Below are positions 1 through 9,164 of a stretch of 39,186 bases of DNA, piece after piece (position 1 is the stretch's first letter; each line of letters starts with the position of its first letter). The stretch lies in assembly GCA_005879805.1 (NCBI GenBank), contig VBKL01000087.1:1-39186 (forward strand), in the 5' to 3' direction. The DNA is from Deltaproteobacteria bacterium (lineage in GTDB: Bacteria; Myxococcota; Myxococcia; Myxococcales; 40CM-4-68-19). The position numbers and the translations under genes are program-made. The notes below the pieces were generated by a model. The model made no database searches. It worked only from the letters and a program-made list of their open reading frames with translations, and had not been told where the DNA came from.

Positions 1-276
1 CGCATGATGGGCAGCTACGAGACGGGCGGGCATTGCGCTGGGCCCATCTGGCTCTCCTGGATGCGGGCAGCGACGGCGGGAACCGATCTCGAGCCCTGGC
101 CGCAGCCGCCGCCCGGCGTCACTTGCGAACGCGTCAATCGCAATACCGGCGCGCTCGCGAACGACAACGATCCGTTCGCGGTGCGCGAATGCTTCCTCTC
201 CGGCACCGAGCCGACGCCGGCGCAGACCGCGGATCTGCCGGGCAGCCCCGACGACTTCTATCAGGCGCCGCGGTAG
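1..276 (+). CDS. Class A penicillin-binding protein (PBP1A-like), C-terminal fragment
   Basis: The frame is open from the window edge, so only the last 91 codons are present. The motif ETGGHCAGPIWLSWM matches the segment near the end of the transpeptidase domain of PBP1A-type enzymes, where an ETGG...APIW..FM pattern is usual. The Pro-rich tail that follows (EPWPQPPPGVTCERVNRNTG) is also typical of the PBP1A C-terminus. These bifunctional enzymes polymerise and cross-link peptidoglycan from the inner membrane. The glycosyltransferase domain and the transpeptidase catalytic motifs lie outside the window. The gene converges on the next one; their stop codons sit in a 12-bp palindrome (274-285). 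Confidence 0.8.
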   Translation, partial: RMMGSYETGGHCAGPIWLSWMRAATAGTDLEPWPQPPPGVTCERVNRNTGALANDNDPFAVRECFLSGTEPTPAQTADLPGSPDDFYQAPR

Positions 277-282
277 GGGCCC

Positions 283-2508
283 CTAGCGGAGTGCGCTCGC
301 CTTGATCGCGGCGCGGCCGTCCTTGAGGTAGACGCTGAAGCGGACCCCGCGAGCGTTGTGCCGCGCCATCAGCTCCTCGCGGTTGCGGCGCAGCTTGGTG
401 ACGAACTTGTCGTAGCTGACGTTGCCGGGCTCGCCGGTCTGTTGCCGGAGCTCGAGGAACCGCTCGAAGGTCTCCTGGAAGTGGGCCTCGTCCGCGTCGC
501 CTTCCTCCGCCGCGGCGACGCCTTCCGTTCCAGCCTCGGCGGGCGCTTCCGCACCCGCCTCGCCCATCGGCTCCTCCTGCTGTGGAGGCTCCTCTGCCAT
601 TTCCGCGGGCGGGACCGGCTCGCCCTCGAGGGGCGTCTCGACGCCGGTGACCTCGGTGAGAGGCGGTTGATCGGCAAACTCGTCCACCGGCTGCGCCGCG
701 TCCGATTCGGGAGGATTCGCGGCGGCCTCCGCAGCCTCCGTACCGGGAGCAGGGAGCGGCACCGGCTCGTTCCAGGGAGGAGTGGGCGCGCCCTCCGGCA
801 GCGTGGAAACGGATTCGTTCCATGGCGCGGGCGCAGGCTCCTGCGTGCCCGCCTCGGCGGCTCCGCCCCAGACAGGCTCGGGGGTCGCTGGTGCGACCGA
901 TGGGTTTCCCCATCCGGTGCCGAGGCCAGCAGGACGATCGGGCGCCTTCTGCGCCAGTGGGGCTTCGCCCTCGTCACGCTCGCGCATCCGGTCGATGAGC
1001 ATGGCGCTCAACGGCTCGACGCGCGTCGGCTCGTCGCCCGGGAACGGCGTCGCATGGGGCGGATGGAGCACGTGATCGGCCTCGGGCGGCGACCGCGCCC
1101 CCGGAAGAGGTACGGCGGGCTCCGTCTCCGGGGACTGCGCGGCGGCCATCTGTTGCTCGCGCTGCTCTTCGTCGAGCGCGGCGATGGGCTCGCCTGCCAT
1201 CGGCTCCGGCCCGAGCGAGGCGGGCCCGGGCTCGACTCCCACGTCGCTCGGCTCGCCGACGGACCAGCCTCCCTCGGAAGCGGCCGGCAAGGGACCCACG
1301 CCCAGCTCGACGGCGGCCGTCTGCCCATCGGTCTCGGCGGCCGCTCCGCTGGGCGCGGGGAAGGGATCGAACAACGGCGTGTCGAGCTTCCGCACCGTCG
1401 GTCCGCTCACGACGCCGTCGTCCTCGCCGCCTGCGCTCCAGGGCACCTCGGTGGGAGGTGGAGCGGGCTTCACGGTCTCGCTCGGCGCCGAGACGTCCGC
1501 CCCGAGCAATGCTCGCGACCGGGCCGACGCATCGGAACGCGAACCGGCGGCCACCGGCGGCGACGGATGCAGCCGGGGGGCGGGCGCCGGACGGGTCACG
1601 GCTACCTTTGGCGCGAGGAGCAAGCCCCAGACGATGGCGGCGATGAGGAAGAGCGCGAGAGCGAAGAGATAGAAGGCCTGGTAACGGCCGAGCCACGACA
1701 GGTACGGCGCCGCGGAGACGCTCGCCACCGCCTGCGCGGTGGTATCGGGGAAATTGACCAGCGCCGCCCGCGCCCCGAGGTGCGACGTCCAGAGCGGGAG
1801 CTTTCCCGAAAGGCTGGTGCCGACGGCGGGCAGGCGAACGGTCAGCGTTCCGTAGCCGGGAGACGGCGACCGGACCCAGCGCGCCACCGCGGCCCTGCCC
1901 TCTGGCGGGAGCGAGCTTGCCACCACCTTGCCGTCGGCGAGGACGGTGACGTCGGCGTCGACCTGGTTGCGAAGCTGGGTGGCGAGGCGATCGTCGATGG
2001 CCTGACCGACCACGACGGCGCTATCCGCGCCGGGAACACGCGCGGAGGCGATCCGGTAGAGCTTGCCGTCGTAGGTTGCGAAGCGCGCCGCCGAGGGACC
2101 CTCGACGGCCCCTTTGATGAGGTCTTGAGCGGCCGGGTCGTCGCCGAGGCTGGCCCCTTTCCCGCGGCGCGAGACGGCGGTGGCGATCGGGCCGCCCACG
2201 ATGATGAGATCGGGCTCGGGCTCCAGGGCGGAGGCGACGGCGCGGAGCGCACGCTCGTCGGGCTTCACCGGCTTTCCGTCCGGCCCGGGCCGGGTAGCGT
2301 CGGCGAGGGAAGGGCTTTGCGCCGCGCCGCGGGCGGACAGGGTGGCATCGATCAGCGCGATCTGCATGCTCACCGCGGCCGAAGCCGTGGCAAGGCGCGA
2401 TCGCATCGCGTCCTCGGAACCTTGCGATACGCGGCCGGTGAGAAGCAGAAGGTGCGCCGCGAGCGCGATCAACACGATCGCCGCGAACAGATAGAAGCGC
2501 ACCCGCAT
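283..2508 (-). CDS. MXAN_5187-type membrane protein, sensor-like N-terminus and long Pro/Glu-rich linker
   Basis: This 741-residue protein has an N-terminal membrane segment (about 5-25) and a second one (about 277-300). The roughly 250 residues between them should be periplasmic and look like a Cache-type sensor fold. About 360 residues of Pro/Ala/Glu-rich, low-complexity cytoplasmic sequence follow. The last 75 residues form a compact charged domain (from about 665, FQETFERFLELRQQTGEP) that I recognise as the C-terminal domain of the myxobacterial MXAN_5187 family. The function of that family is unknown to me. It is the last gene of a minus-strand set, 83 bp after truD. The annotation is firm for topology and weak for function. 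Confidence 0.72.
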   Translation of the reverse strand: MRVRFYLFAAIVLIALAAHLLLLTGRVSQGSEDAMRSRLATASAAVSMQIALIDATLSARGAAQSPSLADATRPGPDGKPVKPDERALRAVASALEPEPDLIIVGGPIATAVSRRGKGASLGDDPAAQDLIKGAVEGPSAARFATYDGKLYRIASARVPGADSAVVVGQAIDDRLATQLRNQVDADVTVLADGKVVASSLPPEGRAAVARWVRSPSPGYGTLTVRLPAVGTSLSGKLPLWTSHLGARAALVNFPDTTAQAVASVSAAPYLSWLGRYQAFYLFALALFLIAAIVWGLLLAPKVAVTRPAPAPRLHPSPPVAAGSRSDASARSRALLGADVSAPSETVKPAPPPTEVPWSAGGEDDGVVSGPTVRKLDTPLFDPFPAPSGAAAETDGQTAAVELGVGPLPAASEGGWSVGEPSDVGVEPGPASLGPEPMAGEPIAALDEEQREQQMAAAQSPETEPAVPLPGARSPPEADHVLHPPHATPFPGDEPTRVEPLSAMLIDRMRERDEGEAPLAQKAPDRPAGLGTGWGNPSVAPATPEPVWGGAAEAGTQEPAPAPWNESVSTLPEGAPTPPWNEPVPLPAPGTEAAEAAANPPESDAAQPVDEFADQPPLTEVTGVETPLEGEPVPPAEMAEEPPQQEEPMGEAGAEAPAEAGTEGVAAAEEGDADEAHFQETFERFLELRQQTGEPGNVSYDKFVTKLRRNREELMARHNARGVRFSVYLKDGRAAIKASALR

Positions 2509-2591
2509 AGGGGGTTGTGCTACCGCGCCTCCCAGGCGGGGTCAAACTTCGGGCGTGAATGGTATCCGTATGTAAAATTTGCGAGCGCTTG

Positions 2592-3680
2592 CTATTCGCC
2601 GCCAGGCTCGTCCACCTCTGCCTTGACGATTTCGCGCACGATCGACGCGGCATAGCTGCCCGGAGGAAGGCTGAAGGCGAGCACCAGCGAATCTTCACCG
2701 CCGGAGCGGATCTCCAGATCGGCGGCGGGAATCCGGTAAGGCCTGCGCGCTCCGGCAAGCTCGCCGCCGCCCACGGCGAAGGTCGCCGGATCGACGCCGG
2801 CATCCTCGACGATCGCCGCCTCCCGGGCGAGCGCGTCGCCGCGAGCCGCGAAGAGCGAATGGCCGGGCAGCGGTCCCGCCGGGTCGATCTCCGCCGATTC
2901 GACCCGTCGCGAATCCGTCTCCGGGTCGTCGCACACGAAAAGGCCCCCGCTCGCCCGCTTGCGCAGCACGTCTCCGGCAAGGGCCCGCGCGAAAAGGCCC
3001 TCCTCGAGGCGCCCGGCGAGGCAGCGATTGAACAATTCCGCTTGCAATGCAGAGAGTGCGAGCTTGCGCAAGAACCGATCGCGAACGTTCGCTTCGCGGC
3101 GCAGGATGGCCCCGCCGAGCTCCGCATTGTCGCCGCGCTTGCCGAAGCGCTGCGGGCCGAAGAGGTTCGGCGCGCCGCGCGCCCGAAGCTCCGCGGCGAT
3201 CCGCTCCGCGCGAGGGAGCGCGCCGGAAACGCATCCCCGCACGGTGATCTGGAATCTGTTCCCGGCCAGGTGCCCGGTCCGGAGCTTGTTCCCGTGGCGC
3301 GCGACGGAGAGGACGCGAAAGCCCGGACCCGAGAGCGCACCGGCGCGCGACATCTGCTCCTCGGGCGGAACGCGGGGCGCGAGGGGAACGCTCAGCGTCT
3401 GCACGGCGACGGCGCGCAGGTCCTTGAGGCCGGCGACGCCCACGTCCCTCTCGCGGACCGAGAGCAGGCGCGCCACGTCGCGCACCACGTCCTGCGTGTT
3501 CCGGCCCACCTTCTCGATGCGCAGGTAGAGATGATCTCCGCTCCCGCTCGCCGGGTAGAGCGGGATCTCCTCCACACGGAAGTCCTCGGGCACCGCGCGG
3601 ACCATGCCGCCGGTGCCGCGCAGATCGGCGGTGAGGAGCGGTACCGGCCTGGGCGCGAGCCGGCCTTGTGGGGCGCTCAA
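2592..3680 (-). CDS. truD: tRNA pseudouridine(13) synthase TruD
   Basis: TruD isomerises uridine 13 of certain tRNAs to pseudouridine. The protein is 362 residues, close to the usual 340-400. The N-terminus has the family pattern FRVEEIPLYPASGSGDHLYL, the catalytic aspartate lies in VAGLKDLRAV (about 100 residues in), and the NLFGPQRFG motif typical of TruD is present. The start is TTG at 3680, overlapping the stop of the upstream DUF4388 gene as TTGA, so translation is probably coupled. No better in-frame start precedes the conserved region. The fusion-free gene sits with envelope proteins, and no functional link to them is evident. Confidence 0.93.
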   Translation of the reverse strand: MSAPQGRLAPRPVPLLTADLRGTGGMVRAVPEDFRVEEIPLYPASGSGDHLYLRIEKVGRNTQDVVRDVARLLSVRERDVGVAGLKDLRAVAVQTLSVPLAPRVPPEEQMSRAGALSGPGFRVLSVARHGNKLRTGHLAGNRFQITVRGCVSGALPRAERIAAELRARGAPNLFGPQRFGKRGDNAELGGAILRREANVRDRFLRKLALSALQAELFNRCLAGRLEEGLFARALAGDVLRKRASGGLFVCDDPETDSRRVESAEIDPAGPLPGHSLFAARGDALAREAAIVEDAGVDPATFAVGGGELAGARRPYRIPAADLEIRSGGEDSLVLAFSLPPGSYAASIVREIVKAEVDEPGGE

Positions 3681-4471
3681 GGCGGCGAGAGCGAGAGATG
3701 GCCGGTGTCGAGGAGCTTGAAGACCGACTTGGTGGTCTCGAACTCCCCGAGCGCGGTCCGGGCGGCGATTTCCCCGAGCGTGCGCATGCCGTCGGAAAGG
3801 TCGACGATCTCGCGAGCGCCGAGCACCTCGACACCCTTTTCCAGCGCCTTCCCGGTCCTGCGTGGCCTGGCGTCGGGGCCCGGGATGCGAGCGCGGAACC
3901 GCTCCATCTCGTCCATCCTGCGCAGGCCGTCGAGGAGCAGCGCCTCGGTATCGATCCCCGCCGAGACCGGCAGCATCGCGCGATCGAAACCGCCGAAGAG
4001 GAGGAACTCTCCCCTGCGGACGACGAGCAGGGCGAGGAAGATCTCGACCACCTGCACCCGCAAGGCGCGCGGCAGGTCTTCGCGGGCAAAGGCGCCGCGC
4101 TCGATGAGGACCTCTCCGATGCGGCCGGTGCTGGCCGCTCCCGCCTGCGCTTTGAGCGCGCGCGCCAGCTCCTCCCGGTCGAGCATGCCGTGGCGGGTGA
4201 GGATCTCGCCGAAGCGCTCGGCGGGGCTGCTGGAGACTCCCCAGGAGACGTTGCCGTCGTCGAGCACGAGCGCGCGCTCGACGCCTTCGCTTCGAGCGTA
4301 GAGCACGCCGCTCTGCCGGCCCTGGTGGAGGAAGTTGAGCAGATCGGTCGGGGGGATGTGTCCGAGGTCTCCGACCAGCACCACCTCGCCGGCCGCCAGG
4401 CGCCTCATCTCCGGGACGAGACCGCCTCTCCCCGCCCTCACGGCCCCGAGAAGGTCGTCGAGCCCTGCCAC
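3677..4471 (-). CDS. DUF4388 (PATAN-like) domain protein
   Basis: This 264-residue soluble protein begins with a GTG codon. Residues of about 30-110 (VVLVGDLGHIPPTDLLNFLH...SGVLYA) match the DUF4388/PATAN domain, common in Myxococcota and Deinococcus and often attached to signalling proteins. Two further repeats (FGEILTRHGMLDREELARAL; IGEVLIERGAFAREDLPRAL) are the helical pairs that often follow this domain. No receiver, kinase or GGDEF domain is attached, so it may be a protein-interaction adaptor. It lies 30 bp after the DsbA-like gene and overlaps truD by 4 bp. The role is unknown. Confidence 0.78.
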   Translation of the reverse strand: MAGLDDLLGAVRAGRGGLVPEMRRLAAGEVVLVGDLGHIPPTDLLNFLHQGRQSGVLYARSEGVERALVLDDGNVSWGVSSSPAERFGEILTRHGMLDREELARALKAQAGAASTGRIGEVLIERGAFAREDLPRALRVQVVEIFLALLVVRRGEFLLFGGFDRAMLPVSAGIDTEALLLDGLRRMDEMERFRARIPGPDARPRRTGKALEKGVEVLGAREIVDLSDGMRTLGEIAARTALGEFETTKSVFKLLDTGHLSLSPP

Positions 4472-4501
4472 AGGCTTATCTCCGCACGAGCATGGCCGCC
4501 G

Positions 4502-5515
4502 TCAGCCCTTCTTCCCGATCGTATCCCGCCCCTCGTAGACGAAGGCCTTGTTCTGCTGCCATTCGAGCTCGTCCTCGATCGAGCGCTGGAGGAAGAAGGT
4601 CTGCACCGGCAAGAGATGCTGCCGTCCGTTGACGAAGATGGTGGGAGTCGCCTGCACGTGCGCCGCCTCACCCTCGCGCTTGTGGGCATTCACCACCGCA
4701 TCGAACTTGCCCGCGTAGGCCTCTTTCAGCATCTGCGCGCCGTCGAGCCCCATCTGGTGCGCGTAGCGCTTGAGGGAGTCGTCCTCCAGCTCCTCCTGGT
4801 GGGCGAAGAGCGCCTCGTGCATCTCCCAGAACTTGCCCTTTTGCTTGGCGTACTCGGCGCAGGCGGCGGCGATGGCCGCGCGGGGATGGCCTGGCAGCGG
4901 GAAGTATTTGGGACAGAGCCGCGCCTTGCCCTTCTCGGGTCCAACGACGACGTCGTGGAGCGGCTTGCGAGCCACCGCGCAGTGCGGGCACTGGTAGTCG
5001 CTGAACTCGACCAGGGCGACGGGAGCGTTCTTGTCGCCGAGCTGCGGGCAGTCGTCCGAGCGGACCCTCTGCCGTTTCGAGGCGTCGAAGGAGGCGTAGT
5101 ACTGCTCCACCCACTCGATCACGCGGCCGGATGGAACCCCTTCCAGCAGGAGCGCCCTGACCAGGTCCGCCATGCGCAGTGCGTGCACGTCCTTGACGTC
5201 CGCGGCGAGGCATTTCGCGAGCGTATCCTTGCAACCGGCGTAGTCGAAAACGTCGCCCGCGATCTCGAGGAACCGGGCGCGCTGCTCGCCGTTCAAGCCT
5301 GACAGATCGGCGCGCGGCAGGATGCGGCGGGCATCCTCCTCGCTCAACTCGCGCGCGGACGGGGTGGCCTGCGCGAGGGCCGCCGGGGCAGCCTGGGCAG
5401 TGTTGGGCTGCGGCGCGCTGTCCTTGCACGCCGCCGCGAAAAGGAGGCCCAGCAGCGCGGCGAGCGCCGTTTGTGGCAGCAGGCGCTCGCTTGAACGGAG
5501 GTAGTCGGGTTCCAT
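4502..5515 (-). CDS. DsbA-family thioredoxin-fold lipoprotein
   Basis: The chosen ATG at 5515 has GGAAGG about 6 bases upstream and gives 337 residues. A basic and hydrophobic N-terminus ends in the lipobox FAAAC, indicating an anchored lipoprotein. A region of about 120 residues of unknown type precedes a DsbA/thioredoxin-4 domain. That domain has the redox motif CPHC in FSDYQCPHC and the cis-proline loop in VQATPTIFVNG. Such proteins oxidise, reduce or isomerise thiols, or donate electrons, in the cell envelope. Four further cysteines upstream of the domain could be substrates or structural. An upstream ATG at 5548 is in frame but less well placed. The neighbours are also exported proteins. 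Confidence 0.87.
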   Translation of the reverse strand: MEPDYLRSSERLLPQTALAALLGLLFAAACKDSAPQPNTAQAAPAALAQATPSARELSEEDARRILPRADLSGLNGEQRARFLEIAGDVFDYAGCKDTLAKCLAADVKDVHALRMADLVRALLLEGVPSGRVIEWVEQYYASFDASKRQRVRSDDCPQLGDKNAPVALVEFSDYQCPHCAVARKPLHDVVVGPEKGKARLCPKYFPLPGHPRAAIAAACAEYAKQKGKFWEMHEALFAHQEELEDDSLKRYAHQMGLDGAQMLKEAYAGKFDAVVNAHKREGEAAHVQATPTIFVNGRQHLLPVQTFFLQRSIEDELEWQQNKAFVYEGRDTIGKKG

Positions 5516-5573
5516 GCGGGCCTTCCGAAAGGCGGTGGAGACTAGCACAGCCTGCCGGCGGGAAACCTTTGCA

Positions 5574-6569
5574 TCACCCGGCCGGCGGGCGGGGCAGGCC
5601 GAGGAGCTTGCGCACGTCCTGCCTTCCGCGCAACGAAACGAGATCCTCGTCGTCCCTTCCCAGGACTTGCACCCGGCGCGCGTCTACCTCGGCGGCCCGG
5701 CGCAAGAGCGAGACCGCCGCATCGGCGCGGCCTGACACCGCCTCCGCCGCCGCCGCCGCGTAGAGCGCATCGACGAAGCGGGGGTCCGCGGCGATGGCCT
5801 GCGCGAGCTCCGCCCGCGCGCTCTCGACGCTCCCCTTGGCACGGTCGGTTCGCGCCCGGGCAAGATGGATCCGGGCCACCCCATGGGCGATCGATCCGCG
5901 CTTGAGCGCGAGGGTCCGGCGAAGCGGATCGCCCTTGCCAATCGATCCCGACAACAACCAGGCGACGGAGCCGCGGATCCAGAGACCAGCCTCGAAGGGC
6001 TCTCCGGCGACGGGCTGGCGCGCGATCTCGACCCGCTCGGCCCCTGCACCGTCCTCGCCGAGCAGCACGAGGAAGGCGGGAGGGTCGTCGTCGACCAGCG
6101 CGGTGCGCAAGACGCCCGCGAAGCCACGGGCGTCGACCCGATGGTCGTGGGTTCCGGCCTGGGCAGCGTCGGGAAGAAGCCGCTCGAAACCCAGCGCGTT
6201 CGCCCGCGCGAAGGCCTCCACGAAGGGGCTTTTCGCGGCCTCGTAAAGAAGGGGCTTTGCCTGATGCCCTTGCTCGCGCACGGCGGCGGCCACCTGCGCC
6301 GCGACCTCGGCTGGAGCGCTGAGCAAGACCCGCGACGGCCCGCCGTCCCGGTCGAGCCGGAAGAGCGTCAGGGACGGTGGCATCCCTTCCGCCTCGACGA
6401 GTTGCAAGGCCGCGGCATTCCCGTCCGCATCGAGGCCCAGGAGCGCTTGCTCCTGGATGAGCGGGGCAGAGGCGGAATAGGGCGCCGTGAGAGACCGCAT
6501 GCGCCACTCCGAACACCCCGCGGCAAGGAATGCCGCGAGCAGGGCCGTGGCACTGGTCAGGGGCCGCAC
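5574..6569 (-). CDS. TPR-containing lipoprotein of unknown function
   Basis: The GTG start at 6569 directly precedes a signal peptide ending in the lipobox LAAGC, which sets this start. The mature part (about 310 residues) has a mixed alpha/beta region, with repeated short strands and loops at about 40-220. A helical C-terminal segment (about 225-300: GSVESARAELAQAIAADPRFVDALYAAAAAEAVSGRADAAVSLLRR) reads as two TPR units. TPR lipoproteins usually act as envelope scaffolds. I do not recognise the N-terminal part. It is the first gene of the minus-strand set and is divergent from the radical SAM gene; the two starts are only 70 bp apart, so the promoters must overlap. Confidence 0.7.
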   Translation of the reverse strand: MRPLTSATALLAAFLAAGCSEWRMRSLTAPYSASAPLIQEQALLGLDADGNAAALQLVEAEGMPPSLTLFRLDRDGGPSRVLLSAPAEVAAQVAAAVREQGHQAKPLLYEAAKSPFVEAFARANALGFERLLPDAAQAGTHDHRVDARGFAGVLRTALVDDDPPAFLVLLGEDGAGAERVEIARQPVAGEPFEAGLWIRGSVAWLLSGSIGKGDPLRRTLALKRGSIAHGVARIHLARARTDRAKGSVESARAELAQAIAADPRFVDALYAAAAAEAVSGRADAAVSLLRRAAEVDARRVQVLGRDDEDLVSLRGRQDVRKLLGLPRPPAG

Positions 6570-6639
6570 CGTTCCAGTTCTACCGCTACTTCACTCTGGA
6601 TGGCGGCCACCCGCACCTCCGTGTTACCCCCGGACAGCG

Positions 6640-8175
6640 ATGCATGGACGCTGGGAAATCGTCGAGGGCCTCCGCGGCCTTCTCGCGGACGAGGAGGGGA
6701 CCCTCGTTCGCCCCGCTCCCACGCGCATCGCTCTCTGCTATCCGAGCCCTTATCGGGCGGGGATGAGCTCGCTCGGTTTCCAGGCCATCTACCGCGAGAT
6801 CAACGCCCATCCGGGCTGCGCGGCGGAACGGGCCTTCCTGCCCGACGAGGTCGAGTCGCATCGCGCCGCTCGCGTGCCGGTCCTGACCGTCGAATCACAG
6901 CGCCCCATCGGCGAGTTCGGATGCCTCGCGTTCTCGGTCAGCTACGAGCTCGAGCTGCCCGGGCTCTTCGAGGTGCTGGACCTCTCCGGGATCCCGGTGC
7001 GTGCCGCGGAACGAGGCGAAAGCGATCCGCTGGTGGTCTGCGGCGGTCCCCTCACCTTTTCCAATCCGGTGCCACTCGCTCCTTTTGCCGATCTGATCGT
7101 CCTCGGCGAGGCGGAAGAGTCGATCCACGAACTATGCGAGGCGCTCCGCTCGGGGCTCTCGAAGCACGCCATTCTCGAAACGCTGGGAAAGCGGCCCGGA
7201 TTGTGGGTGCCCGCGCTGGGTGGAGAGATGCCTGAGGTGGCCCGCGCCTCCGACGATCTGTTACCCGCGCGGTCGCAGATCGTCACGCCCAACACCGAGC
7301 TGCGCAGCATGTTCCTCATCGAGCCCGAGCGGGGCTGCTCGCGCGGCTGCACGTACTGCGTCATGCGCCGGACCACCAACGGCGGGATGCGGACGGTGCC
7401 GCCCGAGCGCGTGCTCGAGCTCGTCCCCGCCCACGCGCGGCGCGTCGGCCTCGTCGGCGCGGCGGTGACCGATCACCCGCGCATCGTCGATCTCGTCCGC
7501 ACGCTCGCGGCGTCGGGGCGCGAAGTGTCCATCTCCAGCTTGCGCGCGGATCGCCTCTGCGCGCGGCCGGAGCTGGTCCGCCTCTTGCGCGAAGGAGGCG
7601 GCAGGACGTTGACCACCGCCGCCGACGGCGCGAGCGAGCGGCTCCGCAAGGCGCTCGACCGCAAGACCACCGCCGCGCAGCTCGTGCGCACCGCGGAGCT
7701 TGCTCGCGAGGCGGGTTTCGCCAAGCTCAAGCTCTATCTGATGGTCGGGCTGCCGGGCGAGGAGGACAAGGACCTCGAAGAGCTTGCCGATCTCGGCAAG
7801 GAGATCTCGCGCATCGTCCCCCTTTCCTTCGGCTGCGCTCCCTTCGTCGCCAAGCGCAACACGCCGATGGACGGCGCCCCCTGGGCCGGCGTCGCCGAGG
7901 TCGAACGCAAGCTCGCCTTCCTGAGAGCGAAGCTGCGGGGGCGGGCCGAGATCCGTCCGACCAGCGCGCGGTGGGCGTTCGTCGAGTACATGCTCGCCCA
8001 GGGCGGCCAGGAGGCGGGCCTCGCCACCGAGGACGCCTGGCGCGAAGGCGGCTCGTACGCGGCGTTCCGGAAGGCCTTCGAGCGGCGCTCGGTGCGCCCG
8101 CATGCCGCGCGCCGGACGGTGGACGGCCGGCTGCGGCTTCCCGCGCTCGCGGCGTGGCCCAGCGTTTCCGCCTGA
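6640..8175 (+). CDS. B12-binding-like domain radical SAM protein
   Basis: This 511-residue protein has the [4Fe-4S] cluster motif CSRGCTYC near residue 235, flanked by FLIEPERGCSRG. That flank is typical of the family of radical SAM proteins with an N-terminal Rossmann-like B12-binding fold. The N-terminus (RIALCYPSPYRAGMSSLGFQ) matches that family but lacks the DxHxxG cobalamin-ligand motif, so cobalamin may not bind or may bind base-on. The domain continues with the ISSLRAD and YLMVGLPGE motifs of the radical SAM barrel. The substrate is unknown. The start is ATG 6640, and no strong ribosome site is visible. The DHH gene follows after 12 bp, so the two are probably co-transcribed. Confidence 0.85.
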   Translation: MHGRWEIVEGLRGLLADEEGTLVRPAPTRIALCYPSPYRAGMSSLGFQAIYREINAHPGCAAERAFLPDEVESHRAARVPVLTVESQRPIGEFGCLAFSVSYELELPGLFEVLDLSGIPVRAAERGESDPLVVCGGPLTFSNPVPLAPFADLIVLGEAEESIHELCEALRSGLSKHAILETLGKRPGLWVPALGGEMPEVARASDDLLPARSQIVTPNTELRSMFLIEPERGCSRGCTYCVMRRTTNGGMRTVPPERVLELVPAHARRVGLVGAAVTDHPRIVDLVRTLAASGREVSISSLRADRLCARPELVRLLREGGGRTLTTAADGASERLRKALDRKTTAAQLVRTAELAREAGFAKLKLYLMVGLPGEEDKDLEELADLGKEISRIVPLSFGCAPFVAKRNTPMDGAPWAGVAEVERKLAFLRAKLRGRAEIRPTSARWAFVEYMLAQGGQEAGLATEDAWREGGSYAAFRKAFERRSVRPHAARRTVDGRLRLPALAAWPSVSA

Positions 8176-8187
8176 CGGGAGAGATCG

Positions 8188-9159
8188 ATGTGGAAACCGG
8201 CTCTGCAGATTTGCTACCACGATCATTGCTTCGACGGAGTCGCCTCCGCCGCCACCTTCCTGCGGTTCTACCGGGAAGAGGTGAAGCCCGGCCTCACCCT
8301 CGATCGGGTGGCGCTGCGCGGGATGGCTCACCGCACAGGTCCGCTCTTCGACGAGGGCGCCTTCGCGGGCGAGGAGAACGCCGTCGTCGATTTCCGCTTC
8401 ACGCCCGATCCGCGACTGACCTGGTGGTTCGATCACCACCAGAGCGCCTTCGAGACCGAGGCGGACGAGCGAGCCTTCCGCGCCGAGGCGAGCGACAAGA
8501 AGTTCTGGGACCCGAAGGCGAAGAGCTGCACGCGTTTTCTCGCCTGGACCGTACGCGATCGCTACGGCTGGGATCCCACGCCGCTCTCCGAGCTCCTCGA
8601 ATGGGCCGAGGTGATCGACGGCGCCCAGTTTCCCGACGCGAAGAGCGCGGTGGAGCTGACCCATCCGGCCCTCGAGCTCATGCTGCTCATCGAGGCGAGC
8701 AAGGATCCGGAGCTGTGTCCGCGCCTCATCCGCGAGCTTTCGCAGCGGCCGCTCGGCGAAGTGCTCCGGGAAAGCTTCGTCACCGAGCCGCTGGGACCGA
8801 TCCTCGCGCGCCATCGCGAGGTGGTGAAGACGGTGCGCGAGCGGCTGCGCGTCGAAGGAGGCGTCGCGGAGATCGACCTTTCCGACCTCGCGCTCGACAA
8901 CGTGAACAAGTTCATCGCCTACGCGGCGAATCCGGAGACGGTCTACACGGTCACGGTCACGCGGGGGACGAACCGCAGCAAGGTCTCGCTCGGCTCCAAT
9001 CCCTGGCGGCAGGATCTGCGCCGGCACAATCTCGCCAACATCGCGGAGCGGTACGGCGGCGGGGGACACCCGGCCGTCTCGGCGATGAGCTTCAAGCCCG
9101 ATGAAATCGACAAGGCGCGAGCCGTCGCAAGCGACATCGCCAAGGAGCTACGGCGCTAG
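8188..9159 (+). CDS. DHH-family phosphoesterase
   Basis: The 323-residue protein has the DHH-family metal-binding motifs: HDHCFDG near residue 11, a DFRF loop at about 70, and FDHH at about 88. A C-terminal DHHA1-type RNA/nucleotide-binding motif, GGGGHPAVSA, lies near residue 295. This layout fits phosphoesterases that cleave short oligonucleotides, cyclic dinucleotides or pAp, such as NrnA and GdpP-type enzymes. No membrane segment, PAS or GGDEF domain is attached, so a cytoplasmic nuclease or phosphatase is the best guess. The spacing to the radical SAM gene suggests one transcript. Confidence 0.87.
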   Translation: MWKPALQICYHDHCFDGVASAATFLRFYREEVKPGLTLDRVALRGMAHRTGPLFDEGAFAGEENAVVDFRFTPDPRLTWWFDHHQSAFETEADERAFRAEASDKKFWDPKAKSCTRFLAWTVRDRYGWDPTPLSELLEWAEVIDGAQFPDAKSAVELTHPALELMLLIEASKDPELCPRLIRELSQRPLGEVLRESFVTEPLGPILARHREVVKTVRERLRVEGGVAEIDLSDLALDNVNKFIAYAANPETVYTVTVTRGTNRSKVSLGSNPWRQDLRRHNLANIAERYGGGGHPAVSAMSFKPDEIDKARAVASDIAKELRR

Positions 9160-9164
9160 AGAAG

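Noticed and set aside
2509-2591. Promoter TTGACC-17-TAGCAC upstream of the MXAN_5187-type gene
   Set aside because: The -10 match is poor and the gene probably reads through from truD; kept out as unsupported.
358-2655. 765-codon plus-strand frame opposite the MXAN_5187-type gene
   Set aside because: The minus-strand product has membrane segments and a known C-terminal domain; the plus frame is low-complexity Arg/Gly.
6248-6262. Possible third copy of the 40-bp repeat (GGGCTTTGCCTG match)
   Set aside because: Only about a dozen bases match within a coding gene, which is plausible by chance and lacks the rest of the repeat.
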